From positions 1-64,000 of the forward strand of contig JAKSNJ010000006.1 of the NCBI GenBank assembly GCA_024399965.1: a stretch of 64,000 bases of DNA. Reading direction: 5' to 3'. Position numbers and translations under genes: made by a program. Under the pieces are notes generated by a model, which worked only from the letters and a program-made list of their open reading frames with translations, made no database searches and was not told where the DNA came from. Positions 7,026-15,195 of this stretch are shown here, one piece after another. This DNA comes from Paludibacteraceae bacterium (lineage in GTDB: Bacteria > Bacteroidota > Bacteroidia > Bacteroidales > Paludibacteraceae). How positions within the stretch are numbered: the first letter of the stretch is position 1; each line of letters starts with the position of its first letter.

Positions 7026-7095
7026 AGAAATTGTATGCAGAAAACAGGTAGGTGGCATTTTTGCAAAAAATGAAATTTACAGATAAAACCGCAGG
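7007..7095. repeat. 89-bp direct repeat, right copy
   Basis: Identical to 4828-4916. It is followed by TTTG at 7100-7103 and TACCTTTG at 7124-7131, an intact promoter pointing at the tRNA-like sequence at 7149. Recombination between the copies would excise 2179 bp carrying the ATPase cassette and leave one repeat in front of this promoter. Confidence 0.95.
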
Positions 7096-7099
7096 TAAA

Positions 7100-7131
7100 T
7101 TTGTAGATGTGAGAAATTTTTAGTACCTTTG
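7100..7131 (+). promoter_or_regulatory. promoter ahead of the tRNA-like sequence and HNH module
   Basis: TTTG at 7100-7103 and TACCTTTG at 7124-7131, spacing 20 bp. The tRNA-like sequence begins 18 bp after the -7 box. The next protein genes start at 7330 and 7409. Confidence 0.7.
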
Positions 7132-7148
7132 TAGGCGAAATAGAAAAA

Positions 7149-7315
7149 GGGGTATTGGCTCATCTGGTAGAGCGTGAGGTCTTAACCCACAAGAGCACGA
7201 TTATTACTTAGCTCGCTAAGCTCGCACGACCGGCAAAGCCGAACGCAATGTCAAGGTAAGGGGTTCTTAGCCACAAGGGCACGACCGGCAAGCCAAACGA
7301 GTCCCCTATGCTCCA
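7149..7315 (+). pseudogene. tRNA-like gene interrupted twice by a short repeated insert
   Basis: The 5' part GGGGTATTGGCTCATCTGG gives an acceptor strand and a D-arm GCTC/GAGC. The 3' part CGAGTCCCCTATGCTCCA gives a T-stem half and an acceptor half pairing with GGGGTAT. Between them lie about 90 extra bases. One insert follows the anticodon-loop-like GGTCTTAACC and another splits the T-loop between GGGGTT and CGAGT. Both inserts contain related sequence (CCACAAGRGCACGA and CACGACCGGCAARGCC). The original anticodon is uncertain (CTT is possible). It is either a broken tRNA or an unusual intron-like arrangement; a dead gene is more likely. Confidence 0.45.
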
Positions 7316-7329
7316 CAAAAAAATATGTT

Positions 7330-7404
7330 ATGATTGAAATCAAAGATATACGAGTAAAAGAAGTTATCGAAGAACTTGCTGACCAATATATGAAAAGACA
7401 ATAA
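7330..7404 (+). CDS. small ORF before the HNH gene (hypothetical)
   Basis: A 24-codon frame, MIEIKDIRVKEVIEELADQY followed by MKRQ, ending 4 bp before the HNH gene. It is lysine- and glutamate-rich and could be a translational leader. No family is recognised. Confidence 0.3.
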   Translation: MIEIKDIRVKEVIEELADQYMKRQ

Positions 7405-7408
7405 TACT

Positions 7409-8476
7409 ATGACCATCCCGCAATCAAACATATTGCCCACGAATCGTTTGTGCCGAATCTTTGATAAAACGGTTGCTACCTATAAGTTTTATTGGTTCAT
7501 CGGCATTCTTGATTTATTTGTCAAGGAAGGGAAAACAAAAATTCACATTTGGGACTTGATGGTTGAGATGGTGGTTAATGCTTGGTATCCCGTTTGCTAT
7601 TTTCATTTGTCGTTTGGCAAATCCGAATCTTTATTTGATGCCATTATGGGGATACAGCAAACATACCAAATTCCCATTAATATCAGTTCCACCGACTTGA
7701 GAAAATGGTTACACAATCATAAAGAAGATATTTTGCCATGGTTGCGTTTTTTACCGATTAATGTCCCTTATCGTTTTCTGCGCCCTTGGATAGACACTAG
7801 TGACGACAATGCTGTTGTAGAACGCTCGCTATTTTTTGAGAACGGATGCCCATATAAACTCATCAAAGACGGCAAAATATTGAAGGGTATAGAACTAAAC
7901 CCTGCTTGGTTAGATTATTTGACACAGAATTATATCATTCTCAAAGAGTTTGCATTTTGGAATTTGAACATCTTCTTGCAAATCCGTAATCCTAATGTGC
8001 CAAACATCCCGAATAAGATTATTAAGGCAGAGACTCGAAACTCACTATCACGCCAGCACGATTTTTGGAATTTTGTAATGGGTCACGGATGTGCGGTTAG
8101 GTGCATTTATACAAACAAGGAACTATCAGTTGGGGGATATGATTTAGACCATTTTATTCCATGGAGTTTTGTGTCACACGATTTGATTTGGAATCTAATA
8201 CCGGCAGATGGAAGTATTAACTCATCTAAAAGCGACAAATTACCAGATTTGCGAACTTATCTGCAACCATTAGCAATAATGCAGCAAAATGCTGTAAAAA
8301 CTTGTCTATCCAATAATTTTAGGGGGCAGGTGTTGGAAGATTATCTATCATTGGGTTGCACTCCGCAAGATTTGGCAGAGATGAATAAAGGGCAGTTGTT
8401 TGATTGCTTTGCGCGTACATTTGCACCCATGCACCAAATAGCAACTAATATGGGATTTGAACAATGGAGAATGTGA
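7409..8476 (+). CDS. HNH endonuclease-domain protein
   Basis: A 355-residue protein. The N-terminus NRLCRIFDKTVATYKFYWFI is typical of a family annotated as HNH endonuclease-domain proteins. The nuclease centre is at about residues 235-285: CIYTNKELSVGGYDLDHFIPWSFV (split here by YDLDHF, the DH pair), then WNLIPAD and NSSKSDKLPDL, giving the His-Asn-His/Lys layout with an Asn before SSKS. The middle is helical and tryptophan-rich. It overlaps or abuts the methyltransferase-HIT gene, so the two are almost certainly co-expressed. The role is probably DNA or nucleic-acid cleavage in a defence setting; no substrate is known. Confidence 0.75.
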   Translation: MTIPQSNILPTNRLCRIFDKTVATYKFYWFIGILDLFVKEGKTKIHIWDLMVEMVVNAWYPVCYFHLSFGKSESLFDAIMGIQQTYQIPINISSTDLRKWLHNHKEDILPWLRFLPINVPYRFLRPWIDTSDDNAVVERSLFFENGCPYKLIKDGKILKGIELNPAWLDYLTQNYIILKEFAFWNLNIFLQIRNPNVPNIPNKIIKAETRNSLSRQHDFWNFVMGHGCAVRCIYTNKELSVGGYDLDHFIPWSFVSHDLIWNLIPADGSINSSKSDKLPDLRTYLQPLAIMQQNAVKTCLSNNFRGQVLEDYLSLGCTPQDLAEMNKGQLFDCFARTFAPMHQIATNMGFEQWRM

Positions 8477-9345
8477 TTATGAATGAGCCGGAGAAAATAA
8501 ATCATCCTTATCTAACAGCCATCAAGCGGACAGAGTTATCGGTTCCGACGCGTTATCTCTTGCAACATGACTTATTGCAAGGGCGTATTCTTGATTTTGG
8601 TTGTGGATTCGGCTTTGATACCGATGAATTAAAGAAACAAGGGTTTGATATTGAGGGATACGATTATTATTATCGTCCTGATTTTCCACAAGGCAAATTT
8701 GACACTATTTTTTGTCAATATGTTCTCAATGTGTTAGAACCTTACGCACAAGCAGAGGTTCTAATGAATGTTTCTAATTTGCTATCTCCTAGAGGTACTG
8801 CCTATTTTGCTGTTCGAAGAGATTTAGAGGAAGAAGGTTTCCGATTGCATGCCATTCATAAACAATATACTTATCAATGTAATGTGAAGTTGCCCTACAA
8901 AAGTTTGATTTGCAATAGTAGTTACGAATTGTATCAATATCAGCACTTCAACAAACTTCCACGCCAAGAAGGCGAGACATGCCCATTCTGTCGTTTGTCC
9001 CGTAAGGTGGAAATAATTTGTGAGTCGGCTACTTGTGTCGCTTTTTATGATGGCTATCCTGTTTCTCCCGGTCATGCTTTGATTATTCCCAAGCGACATG
9101 TCGCATCCTATTTTGATTTAACCAATCATGAAAGGGAAGCAATGAATGTTATGGCTCAGTATGTAAAGCAGAAATTAGATGAGCGTTACCATCCTGATGG
9201 ATATAATATTGGTATCAATGTGAACGCTGCTGCTGGGCAATCTGTTTTTCATTGCCACATGCACATTATTCCACGTTATAAAGGCGATGTTCCTAATCCA
9301 AAGGGCGGAGTTAGGGGAGTTATACCGAATAAGCAAAAGTATTGA
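8464..9345 (+). CDS. SAM-dependent methyltransferase fused to a HIT domain
   Basis: A 293-residue two-domain protein. Residues 1-150 are a class I methyltransferase: RILDFGCGFGFDTDELKKQG (motif I) and FDTIFCQYVLNVLEP (motif IV region). Residues 175-290 are a HIT domain with a zinc-type CPFC, GHALIIPKRHV and the triad motif FHCHMHIIPR (H-x-H-x-H). HIT proteins are nucleotide hydrolases or transferases acting on AMP-linked substrates. The start may be ATG 8464 (13-bp overlap with the HNH gene) or ATG 8479 (2-bp gap). With the HNH gene it forms a two-gene unit whose job is unknown; nucleotide or nucleic-acid modification plus cleavage is inferred. Confidence 0.85.
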   Translation: MENVIMNEPEKINHPYLTAIKRTELSVPTRYLLQHDLLQGRILDFGCGFGFDTDELKKQGFDIEGYDYYYRPDFPQGKFDTIFCQYVLNVLEPYAQAEVLMNVSNLLSPRGTAYFAVRRDLEEEGFRLHAIHKQYTYQCNVKLPYKSLICNSSYELYQYQHFNKLPRQEGETCPFCRLSRKVEIICESATCVAFYDGYPVSPGHALIIPKRHVASYFDLTNHEREAMNVMAQYVKQKLDERYHPDGYNIGINVNAAAGQSVFHCHMHIIPRYKGDVPNPKGGVRGVIPNKQKY

Positions 9346-9394
9346 TTCATTAGTTGAATCTATGCACACATAAATGTAAATTAATAGAACTATT

Positions 9395-9408
9395 GTCTCT
9401 GCTTATGG
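9395..9408. repeat. 14-bp repeat GTCTCTGCTTATGG flanking the TIR gene (left)
   Basis: The same 14 bases occur at 10631-10644, so the TIR gene lies between direct repeats 1236 bp apart. At the right copy the trailing G run extends to eight. Confidence 0.7.
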
Positions 9409-9437
9409 TGGAGAGGTAAAAAGATAAGGAAATTATT

Positions 9438-10619
9438 ATGGAAACCCCAATTCCATCAATTAACTCAGAAATTGATTTTCTTGACAAGAATAATCAAGAA
9501 ATTTATTGTGTTTCTGATTGGGTACAAACTCTAATTGAAGGGAAAATGACTCCTGTACGAATTACTGCAATTCATCATGATGGTATCATTGTAAGGAATT
9601 CGTCATATAATAGTCATCATACACTTGGAGCAGATAAAATCTTAGAGAATTTGTATGCCATCCTTTCTAAATCAAAAGAAAATTACAGTACAACAGCTGC
9701 ATTATGCGTTCAATATGCAGCTATTCTTATTGAAATTGACAACGCAATAGTTCGTCTAAATATTGATAAGAATATTTTCAAAGAATCAAAAATAGTAATT
9801 AAAGGGGGATGGCATATTAACTACAAAAAATGGGCTGAGTTATTAGAAGATGCTGGACATAATTGGGGATATAAAGATTTTAAAAATACAGATGATGTGT
9901 GTTATTTCTATCCGGGATTTGAATATAAAGAGTTTATCGTAAACCATGAGCGCTTTTGGAACGCTCTACATGATAAGTTAGATGCTTTAGTCGGAATATT
10001 AAAAGAATTAGCTCAGTATGTGACAGGCGAGCAATTTATTGAGAATGGGGAATTTCAAAAAAAAGATGATGAACAAGCCAACGAGGAATCATTATTGTAT
10101 ATTTCGTATTCATGGTCTGTTTCTTCTGTAATAAATGATTTATGTACAGAACTTAAAAAAAATGGAATTCCTTTTTCTAGAGATGTGAACGATTGTGGAT
10201 ATCGAAATAACATAAAACAATACGAAGAAAAAATTGGGAAAGGAGCTCGAGTGTTAGCGTTTATCAATGACGATTATTTAAAATCAATCAACTGTATGTA
10301 TGAGTTGGCTTTGGCTTTTATGCAAGGAGATATTGAAAATCGTCTTTTCCCAATTGTGGCTATTAATAATGTCAGGGACGCAACTGCCTTAAAGGAATTA
10401 CACGACTATTGGGACTTAGAATATCAAAAGAAAAAGACAATTCTAAATGATTTACCTTCTGGTGCTAGTTTGCAGGCAATTCTAGAATTAGGTTATTGCG
10501 ACCAGATTATTCGCGAATTACCTATGATAGTCAATTATTTATCAGACGTGAATACATTGTCATTAGAAGAATTGTCCGCTAACAAATTTGAATTGTTAAT
10601 CAACAAAATACATAATTAA
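9438..10619 (+). CDS. TIR-domain protein, probable defence effector
   Basis: A 393-residue protein with a C-terminal TIR domain starting near residue 218: LYISYSWSVSSVINDLCTELKKNGI (split by the Ser-Trp box), then FSRDVNDCGYRNNIKQYEEKIG, ARVLAFINDDYLKSINC and MYELALAFMQG, whose Glu is the candidate NADase catalytic residue. The N-terminal 210 residues contain no recognised motif and are probably the sensor or oligomerisation part. No signal peptide is seen. Bacterial TIR proteins usually deplete NAD or make signalling nucleotides during phage infection. It lies 92 bp after the HIT gene. Codon use is AT-rich like its neighbours. Confidence 0.82.
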   Translation: METPIPSINSEIDFLDKNNQEIYCVSDWVQTLIEGKMTPVRITAIHHDGIIVRNSSYNSHHTLGADKILENLYAILSKSKENYSTTAALCVQYAAILIEIDNAIVRLNIDKNIFKESKIVIKGGWHINYKKWAELLEDAGHNWGYKDFKNTDDVCYFYPGFEYKEFIVNHERFWNALHDKLDALVGILKELAQYVTGEQFIENGEFQKKDDEQANEESLLYISYSWSVSSVINDLCTELKKNGIPFSRDVNDCGYRNNIKQYEEKIGKGARVLAFINDDYLKSINCMYELALAFMQGDIENRLFPIVAINNVRDATALKELHDYWDLEYQKKKTILNDLPSGASLQAILELGYCDQIIRELPMIVNYLSDVNTLSLEELSANKFELLINKIHN

Positions 10620-10642
10620 TAACAGCAGTCGTCTCTGCTTAT

Positions 10643-10650
10643 GGGGGGGG
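10643..10650. repeat. run of eight G in the gap after the TIR gene
   Basis: The interval 10620-10777 contains no gene. It holds the right 14-bp repeat, ending in G8, and several GATATC/GATATT words. The run is intergenic, so slippage could change expression but not a reading frame. Confidence 0.8.
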
Positions 10651-10777
10651 AACGTAAAACGATATTAAAGTCAGAATGATATCACAGGGAACGGACGGAA
10701 TGAGAAAGAAAGAATGAGAGGAAAAAGGGCGATGATATCGCCAGATAAGTGGACGATATGGTAGCAGAAGAGATTAT

Positions 10778-11971
10778 ATGGCAACACAAAAGCAAGACAC
10801 TATAAAACTGATGAACGAAGAAATTACACCTAAACAATTATTATTGGAAGCCATTGATTATTCAGAGAAAGAGCAATCAGAGTTGCACCATCCACCTATG
10901 CTCGTGTTACATTCTTTGTTATATGTGTATTATCATACAACAGAACAACGAATCCGAGCACTTGAAGATATTTGCGCGCATCACAATGTATATCTAAAAG
11001 ATGTTGAAATGGATCAAGGCAAGAAAGCAGGTGTTTTCTTAGAATGCCAAAGTCTAATTCACTACTCTAAAATAATACAGGATTTACTGACAAATAAATA
11101 TATACAAAGTATATTTGATGCTAATAAAGATTCGGTTCCAATTCCGCGATTAGAGCAGTATATCTACTTATCCAAATTACCGGAGTTGGATTTATATTAT
11201 CATCACTACATCGCTTTTACTGAAGGATATGGCTTTTATGCCAAACAACCAACAAAAACACCAATCACTTCAATGGCGATTCTTCAATGCAAAAATTTCA
11301 TAGGAAAATTGTATTCGGAAGATATTATGGATTTTTGTCGGCATTTGTTTTGTGGAGAGGCCATTCGACGCCGTGAAATAGGAGAATTAAAAGAAAACGA
11401 ATGCTTTGGGATTCATAATCTTGATGTAGCATTTCGTAATCATTGTTTTGATGTTTATATTGATATAAAAAAGCAAGAAATTGCAGAGGAAATGAATGCT
11501 GACAATGATCGCCTCTATCCGCCTACTGTCATAGATTATTTGAATCAGTTATTGGAAGAATCCGAATGTGTGGTTAATCGTGAAATGCAATTTGAACAAT
11601 TTCGAGGGTCCTATGCTTATGACCAACAATATTATCAAGGGCGTCATGATGTACTGAAAATGGCTGGGTATTTTGTGATATATTTACAGGATAAAATAAA
11701 CCAACTCAAAACATCGCAATCCGCACGACCCATTACCTTTAATGGTCCAACAACATACACCGAAATTCACGACAACAATAATATACTTATTCAATGCGAT
11801 GTGGGAAAAATAGAAATGTCCGCAAATAATGTGGTTATTCCTCAGCCCAGAAGCACGACAAATGTGGGGTGTGACCAGCGTGAATCCAAGTTTGAGACCT
11901 ATTTGCCATCAAAAGACGTGAAACAGTTGCAAGCTGATAATGAGAATAAACAACCAAATCAAATCCAATAA
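10778..11971 (+). CDS. protein of unknown function, partner of the AAA ATPase
   Basis: A 397-residue protein of no family I recognise. It is mostly helical, with no signal peptide or membrane segment. The C-terminal 80 residues read as alternating beta and polar sequence (ILIQCDVGKIEMSANNVVI) followed by TTNVGCDQRESKFETYLP. A closely similar motif, TNIGCDQSNATFQT, opens the protein encoded at 13598, on the other side of the ATPase gene, which suggests a shared binding surface. The stop is 6 bp before the ATPase gene, so the two are probably co-translated. Confidence 0.6.
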   Translation: MATQKQDTIKLMNEEITPKQLLLEAIDYSEKEQSELHHPPMLVLHSLLYVYYHTTEQRIRALEDICAHHNVYLKDVEMDQGKKAGVFLECQSLIHYSKIIQDLLTNKYIQSIFDANKDSVPIPRLEQYIYLSKLPELDLYYHHYIAFTEGYGFYAKQPTKTPITSMAILQCKNFIGKLYSEDIMDFCRHLFCGEAIRRREIGELKENECFGIHNLDVAFRNHCFDVYIDIKKQEIAEEMNADNDRLYPPTVIDYLNQLLEESECVVNREMQFEQFRGSYAYDQQYYQGRHDVLKMAGYFVIYLQDKINQLKTSQSARPITFNGPTTYTEIHDNNNILIQCDVGKIEMSANNVVIPQPRSTTNVGCDQRESKFETYLPSKDVKQLQADNENKQPNQIQ

Positions 11972-11977
11972 CAAGAT

Positions 11978-13435
11978 ATGGAATATACTGAATTGCTTGA
12001 GAAACAGATTATCGGACGACTAAAAATTGATAATCCGTGGTGGAAAGACGGACAATGTCCTACGTTTTATCAAGAAATGAATCCTCGATTATATTTGGAT
12101 ATTTTTTATCCATTAGTAACGGATTTATCCATTCATCGTGCTATCATATTGATGGGGCCTCGTCGTGTGGGAAAAACAGTTATGCTATACCATACTATTC
12201 AGAAGTTAATTAAGGATGGAGTATCTCCAGAAAACATTATCTATATCTCCGTAGAAACACCGATCTATAATGGTATTTACTTAGAGCAACTATTCAACTT
12301 AAGTAAATACATACTCGGAAAAGAAGAAAACGATTCGGAACAATATTATGTTTTCTTTGATGAGATTCAGTATCTCAAAGACTGGGAAGTTAATCTGAAA
12401 TCTATGGTGGATACATACAAAAATGTCCGTTTTGTTGCGTCCGGTTCTGCTGCAGCAGAATTGAAAAAACGTAGTGATGAGAGCGGGGCAGGACGGTTCA
12501 CCGACTTCCATTTGCCTCCTCTTACATTTTATGAATATATACACCTAAAAAATTATGATACCCTTTTAACGGAAGAAAATGTTTCATGGTTCGGTGGAAG
12601 TGTAATCAATACAACCGATGATATAGCAGCTCTTAATCAGTTATTTATCAATTATATTAACTATGGTGGGTATCCAGAGGTTGTTTTCTCTGAAAAAATA
12701 CAAGAGAATCCGGGGCAGTTTATACGCCATGATATCATAGACAAGGTGCTATTGCGAGACTTACCAAGTTTATATGGTATTCAAGATGTACAAGAGTTGA
12801 ACTCCCTTTTCACAATGATTGCTTACCACTCCGGTTCCGAATTTTCGTTTGAAAGTATGTCGAAAGAGTCTGGAGTGAAGAAAGATACGCTTAGAAAGTA
12901 TATCGAATATCTTGAAGCAGCATTTTTGATTCGTGTCGTTCATCGTACCACGGATACAGCCAAACGTTATCAACGAGAAACAAGCTTCAAAATATACCTA
13001 ACCAACCCATCCCTCCGTTGCGCATTATTCCAACCCATTGCAGACGGAGATGAAGAAATGGGAGATATGGTGGAAACTGCAGTTTTCGCGCAGTGGATTC
13101 CTAGACAATCCGCAAATATATCGTATGCGAATTGGAAAGTCGGTAAAAAAGCAGGGGAAGTTGATATTGTCGGAATAGATTCAGGACAGCAAAAACCAAT
13201 TTGGGCGGTGGAAATAAAATGGTCGGATCTTTATGCAGAGCGTCCTAGCGAATTGGATTCTCTTTTATACTACCTGCCCCTAAATAAATTATCGGAAGCC
13301 ATTGTGACTACAAAAACTATCTTAAAGGATCAACAAATGCAATGTGGCATACTACGATTTATGCCGGTAGCATGCTATGCCTATTTGGTTGGCAAAAACA
13401 CTCTTAGACGGACACGGAATTTATATGGCTTGTAA
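11978..13435 (+). CDS. AAA_14/DUF4143 ATPase
   Basis: A 485-residue protein with Walker A GPRRVGKT at residues about 60-67, Walker B YYVFFDEIQYL at about 121-131 and sensor FVASGSAA at about 151. These define the AAA_14 domain. A winged-helix region (SFESMSKESGVKKDTLRKYI) joins to DUF4143, whose end has GEVDIVGI and WAVEIKW, resembling a PD-(D/E)xK nuclease core (D-x-V then E-x-K). Members are widespread, often mobile, and poorly understood; defence or toxin-like roles are proposed. Tight linkage to 10778 and the shared GCDQ motif around it point to a three-gene module. Confidence 0.82.
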   Translation: MEYTELLEKQIIGRLKIDNPWWKDGQCPTFYQEMNPRLYLDIFYPLVTDLSIHRAIILMGPRRVGKTVMLYHTIQKLIKDGVSPENIIYISVETPIYNGIYLEQLFNLSKYILGKEENDSEQYYVFFDEIQYLKDWEVNLKSMVDTYKNVRFVASGSAAAELKKRSDESGAGRFTDFHLPPLTFYEYIHLKNYDTLLTEENVSWFGGSVINTTDDIAALNQLFINYINYGGYPEVVFSEKIQENPGQFIRHDIIDKVLLRDLPSLYGIQDVQELNSLFTMIAYHSGSEFSFESMSKESGVKKDTLRKYIEYLEAAFLIRVVHRTTDTAKRYQRETSFKIYLTNPSLRCALFQPIADGDEEMGDMVETAVFAQWIPRQSANISYANWKVGKKAGEVDIVGIDSGQQKPIWAVEIKWSDLYAERPSELDSLLYYLPLNKLSEAIVTTKTILKDQQMQCGILRFMPVACYAYLVGKNTLRRTRNLYGL

Positions 13436-13597
13436 AATAATGAAAATTAAGACGGTTTGAATCTGCTTAATCGGAATGTATGTGTTAATTTGTTGTAATA
13501 TAGTAGTTTATGAATGCACATTAATTTGTTGAAGGTATATTTTTAATAGTTAAATATACTAAAATGCAGAATAATCTTTAAGTAATTATTGACAACG

Positions 13598-14020
13598 ATG
13601 TCTAACTCACCGACTAATCCCCCTATCATAACTTTCGGCTTGACAAATATTGGATGTGACCAATCTAATGCTACATTTCAAACAGTTGTGCAACAACCTC
13701 CACAAAAAGAGGATACTGCTCCCGTTGAAACTATTGAGGAAGAACCAGAAGTGGAGCAGTTGACTACTCAACAATTGATAATTCTTTTTGAGGCTCTATT
13801 AGATGTGTCTTTGAACCCTCAATATACTAATCAATCAGCATTGGCTAATTTGCTCTCACGAATATCCGGCTATAAACCCAACTCCATACGTTATAAAATC
13901 ACTAGTGGTGTGGACTATGATAAACAACAAGTTAAATCAGATGCACTACTTGTCGCAGCACTGCTTGAGAAAATTAAACCTGATCTTGCAGAAAAACTCC
14001 GAAATAATGTAGCCGAGTAA
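13598..14020 (+). CDS. small protein with GCDQ motif and helical C-terminus
   Basis: From ATG 13598 this is 140 residues; a TTG at 13589 would add three. The N-terminal segment IITFGLTNIGCDQSNATFQT mirrors the end of the 10778 product. An acidic, proline-rich linker follows (PPQKEDTAPVETIEEEPEVE), then a helical domain with LLSRISGYKPNSIRYKI, which looks like a DNA- or protein-binding helical motif. The function is unknown. It follows the ATPase by 162 bp of AT-rich sequence with TTAATTTGTTG repeated twice (near 13492 and 13521). Confidence 0.6.
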   Translation: MSNSPTNPPIITFGLTNIGCDQSNATFQTVVQQPPQKEDTAPVETIEEEPEVEQLTTQQLIILFEALLDVSLNPQYTNQSALANLLSRISGYKPNSIRYKITSGVDYDKQQVKSDALLVAALLEKIKPDLAEKLRNNVAE

Positions 14021-14024
14021 TTTT

Positions 14025-14094
14025 TGTAGTACTACAGACCTACTACACCCATTCTACCTTTGCACCCGAAATCGCAATGACGCGGTTTCGGGTG
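14025..14094 (+). promoter_or_regulatory. palindromic operator, promoter and 5' hairpin of the sigma-factor gene
   Basis: TGTAGTACTACA (14025-14036) is a perfect palindrome and its half TACTACA repeats at 14041-14047. TACCTTTG at 14055-14062 is the -7 box, so the operator covers the -33 region. Just after it CACCCGAAA (14063-14071) pairs with TTTCGGGTG (14086-14094), a hairpin at the very start of the transcript. Together these imply regulated expression and possibly RNA-level control. Confidence 0.7.
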
Positions 14095-14162
14095 TATCGT
14101 TTTAATACGGGTCGCAGAACGTAAACGAACACTCTGTGTAATACGTTCAGCGCAGTATTAGT

Positions 14163-14807
14163 ATGGCAAAGAAAATTCAAAGCCAAAAAGATGTTCGCCT
14201 CGACAAGCAGGCGAAAAAGGGAGTCATTAACAACACCATCGTTGCCCAAGTCATGAATCCCAAGTGCGAGAAGATAGTATGCACTATCGCTCGTCAGTTC
14301 ACTAACAACCCCGATGACCAACAAGACCTCATGCAAGAGGGGTATATCGGTCTGATGGAAGCAGCCAAACGGTATGACCCAACGACAGGGGTACAGTTTG
14401 AATCATACGCCTCTTGGTGGGTACGCAAGTACATGCGGGCGTGGATGCTGAATAATAGTCAAATAGTCCGATTATCCTGCAAGACGGAAGACTATTACAA
14501 GCCCCTAACAGAAGACATCGAAACACCCTTGTATGAAGAAGAAGGCGATGTGATTCGCTATGCGGACATCCTGACTGACGGCACAACAGCAGAAACAGAC
14601 CTTATCCGACAAGAGGAAGACCAACGATTGAAAGAGGCAATAGAGAAACTACCTGCAAGAGAGCAGCAGATCATTTGCAAAATATACGGCATTGGGCAAA
14701 AGAAAGTTCCGCAAACGCAAATCGCCCAACAATTAGGCATAACGCCAATGACCGTATGGCGCATACAAGATGCAGCACTAAAAAAGATGAAAAAAATGCT
14801 CGTTTGA
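14163..14807 (+). CDS. small sigma-70 family factor (RpoD-like, regions 2 and 4 only)
   Basis: A 214-residue protein. Region 2 reads DLMQEGYIGLMEAAKRYDPTTGVQFESYASWWVRKYM (here broken at GVQFESYA), the core-binding and -10 recognition helices. Region 4 reads LPAREQQIICKIYGIG and the HTH QTQIAQQLGITPMTVWRIQDAALKKMK. Region 1 and most of region 3 are missing; the housekeeping Bacteroidota RpoD is nearly 290 residues. A sigma factor in an accessory island, downstream of a palindromic operator and followed by three paralogous small genes, suggests that it controls a mobile or specialised regulon. It could also be an orphan of a prophage or conjugative element. Confidence 0.85.
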   Translation: MAKKIQSQKDVRLDKQAKKGVINNTIVAQVMNPKCEKIVCTIARQFTNNPDDQQDLMQEGYIGLMEAAKRYDPTTGVQFESYASWWVRKYMRAWMLNNSQIVRLSCKTEDYYKPLTEDIETPLYEEEGDVIRYADILTDGTTAETDLIRQEEDQRLKEAIEKLPAREQQIICKIYGIGQKKVPQTQIAQQLGITPMTVWRIQDAALKKMKKMLV

Positions 14808-15195
14808 TGTTATGTTTGCCCAAAAAGGTCGTATACAAAAGAGTAGAGGGGGACGATAAAGTGCACGATGCACAATGCACAATGCACGATGAAAAAGAGG
14901 GGTTGGAGAGTGTCGAATGAGTGTCGAATGAGTGTCGACCTCGCGTTCGGCACTGCAATCGCAAAAAACTGATACCAATCGTCGAGAGTGGCTTGCTGCA
15001 AAGAATTTGCCGTGCAAATTAAGGCAGCCGCACTCTCTCCTCTCCCCAAAAAGCGGGCTTTTCGGGGACCCCAAGAATATTAAATCAACAGGCGGTCTCT
15101 GCCTCCGCTCTCCCCACAGCAACAAGTTACTGCAGGGACCCCAGAAGAAGAAAGATAGTTAAAACTCCGATTAAACACAATAAAAACAAAAGATT
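14808..15195. repeat. gene-free stretch with heptamer, 11-mer and hairpin repeats
   Basis: 14861-14888 holds four 7-bp units (GTGCACG, ATGCACA twice, ATGCACG). 14908-14940 holds three 11-bp units GAGTGTCGAAT, the last altered. About 15000-15030 is an inverted relative of the tRNA-flanking repeat. 15044-15072 and 15112-15142 are hairpin elements of the form CCCCA-stem-GGGACCCC. AATCAACAGGCGG at 15083-15095 recurs at 15545-15557. No gene is evident. Confidence 0.85.

Noticed and set aside
10643..10650. G8 run as a phase-variable tract in a coding frame
   Set aside because: It lies between genes and more than 120 bp before the next ATG; no frame is affected.
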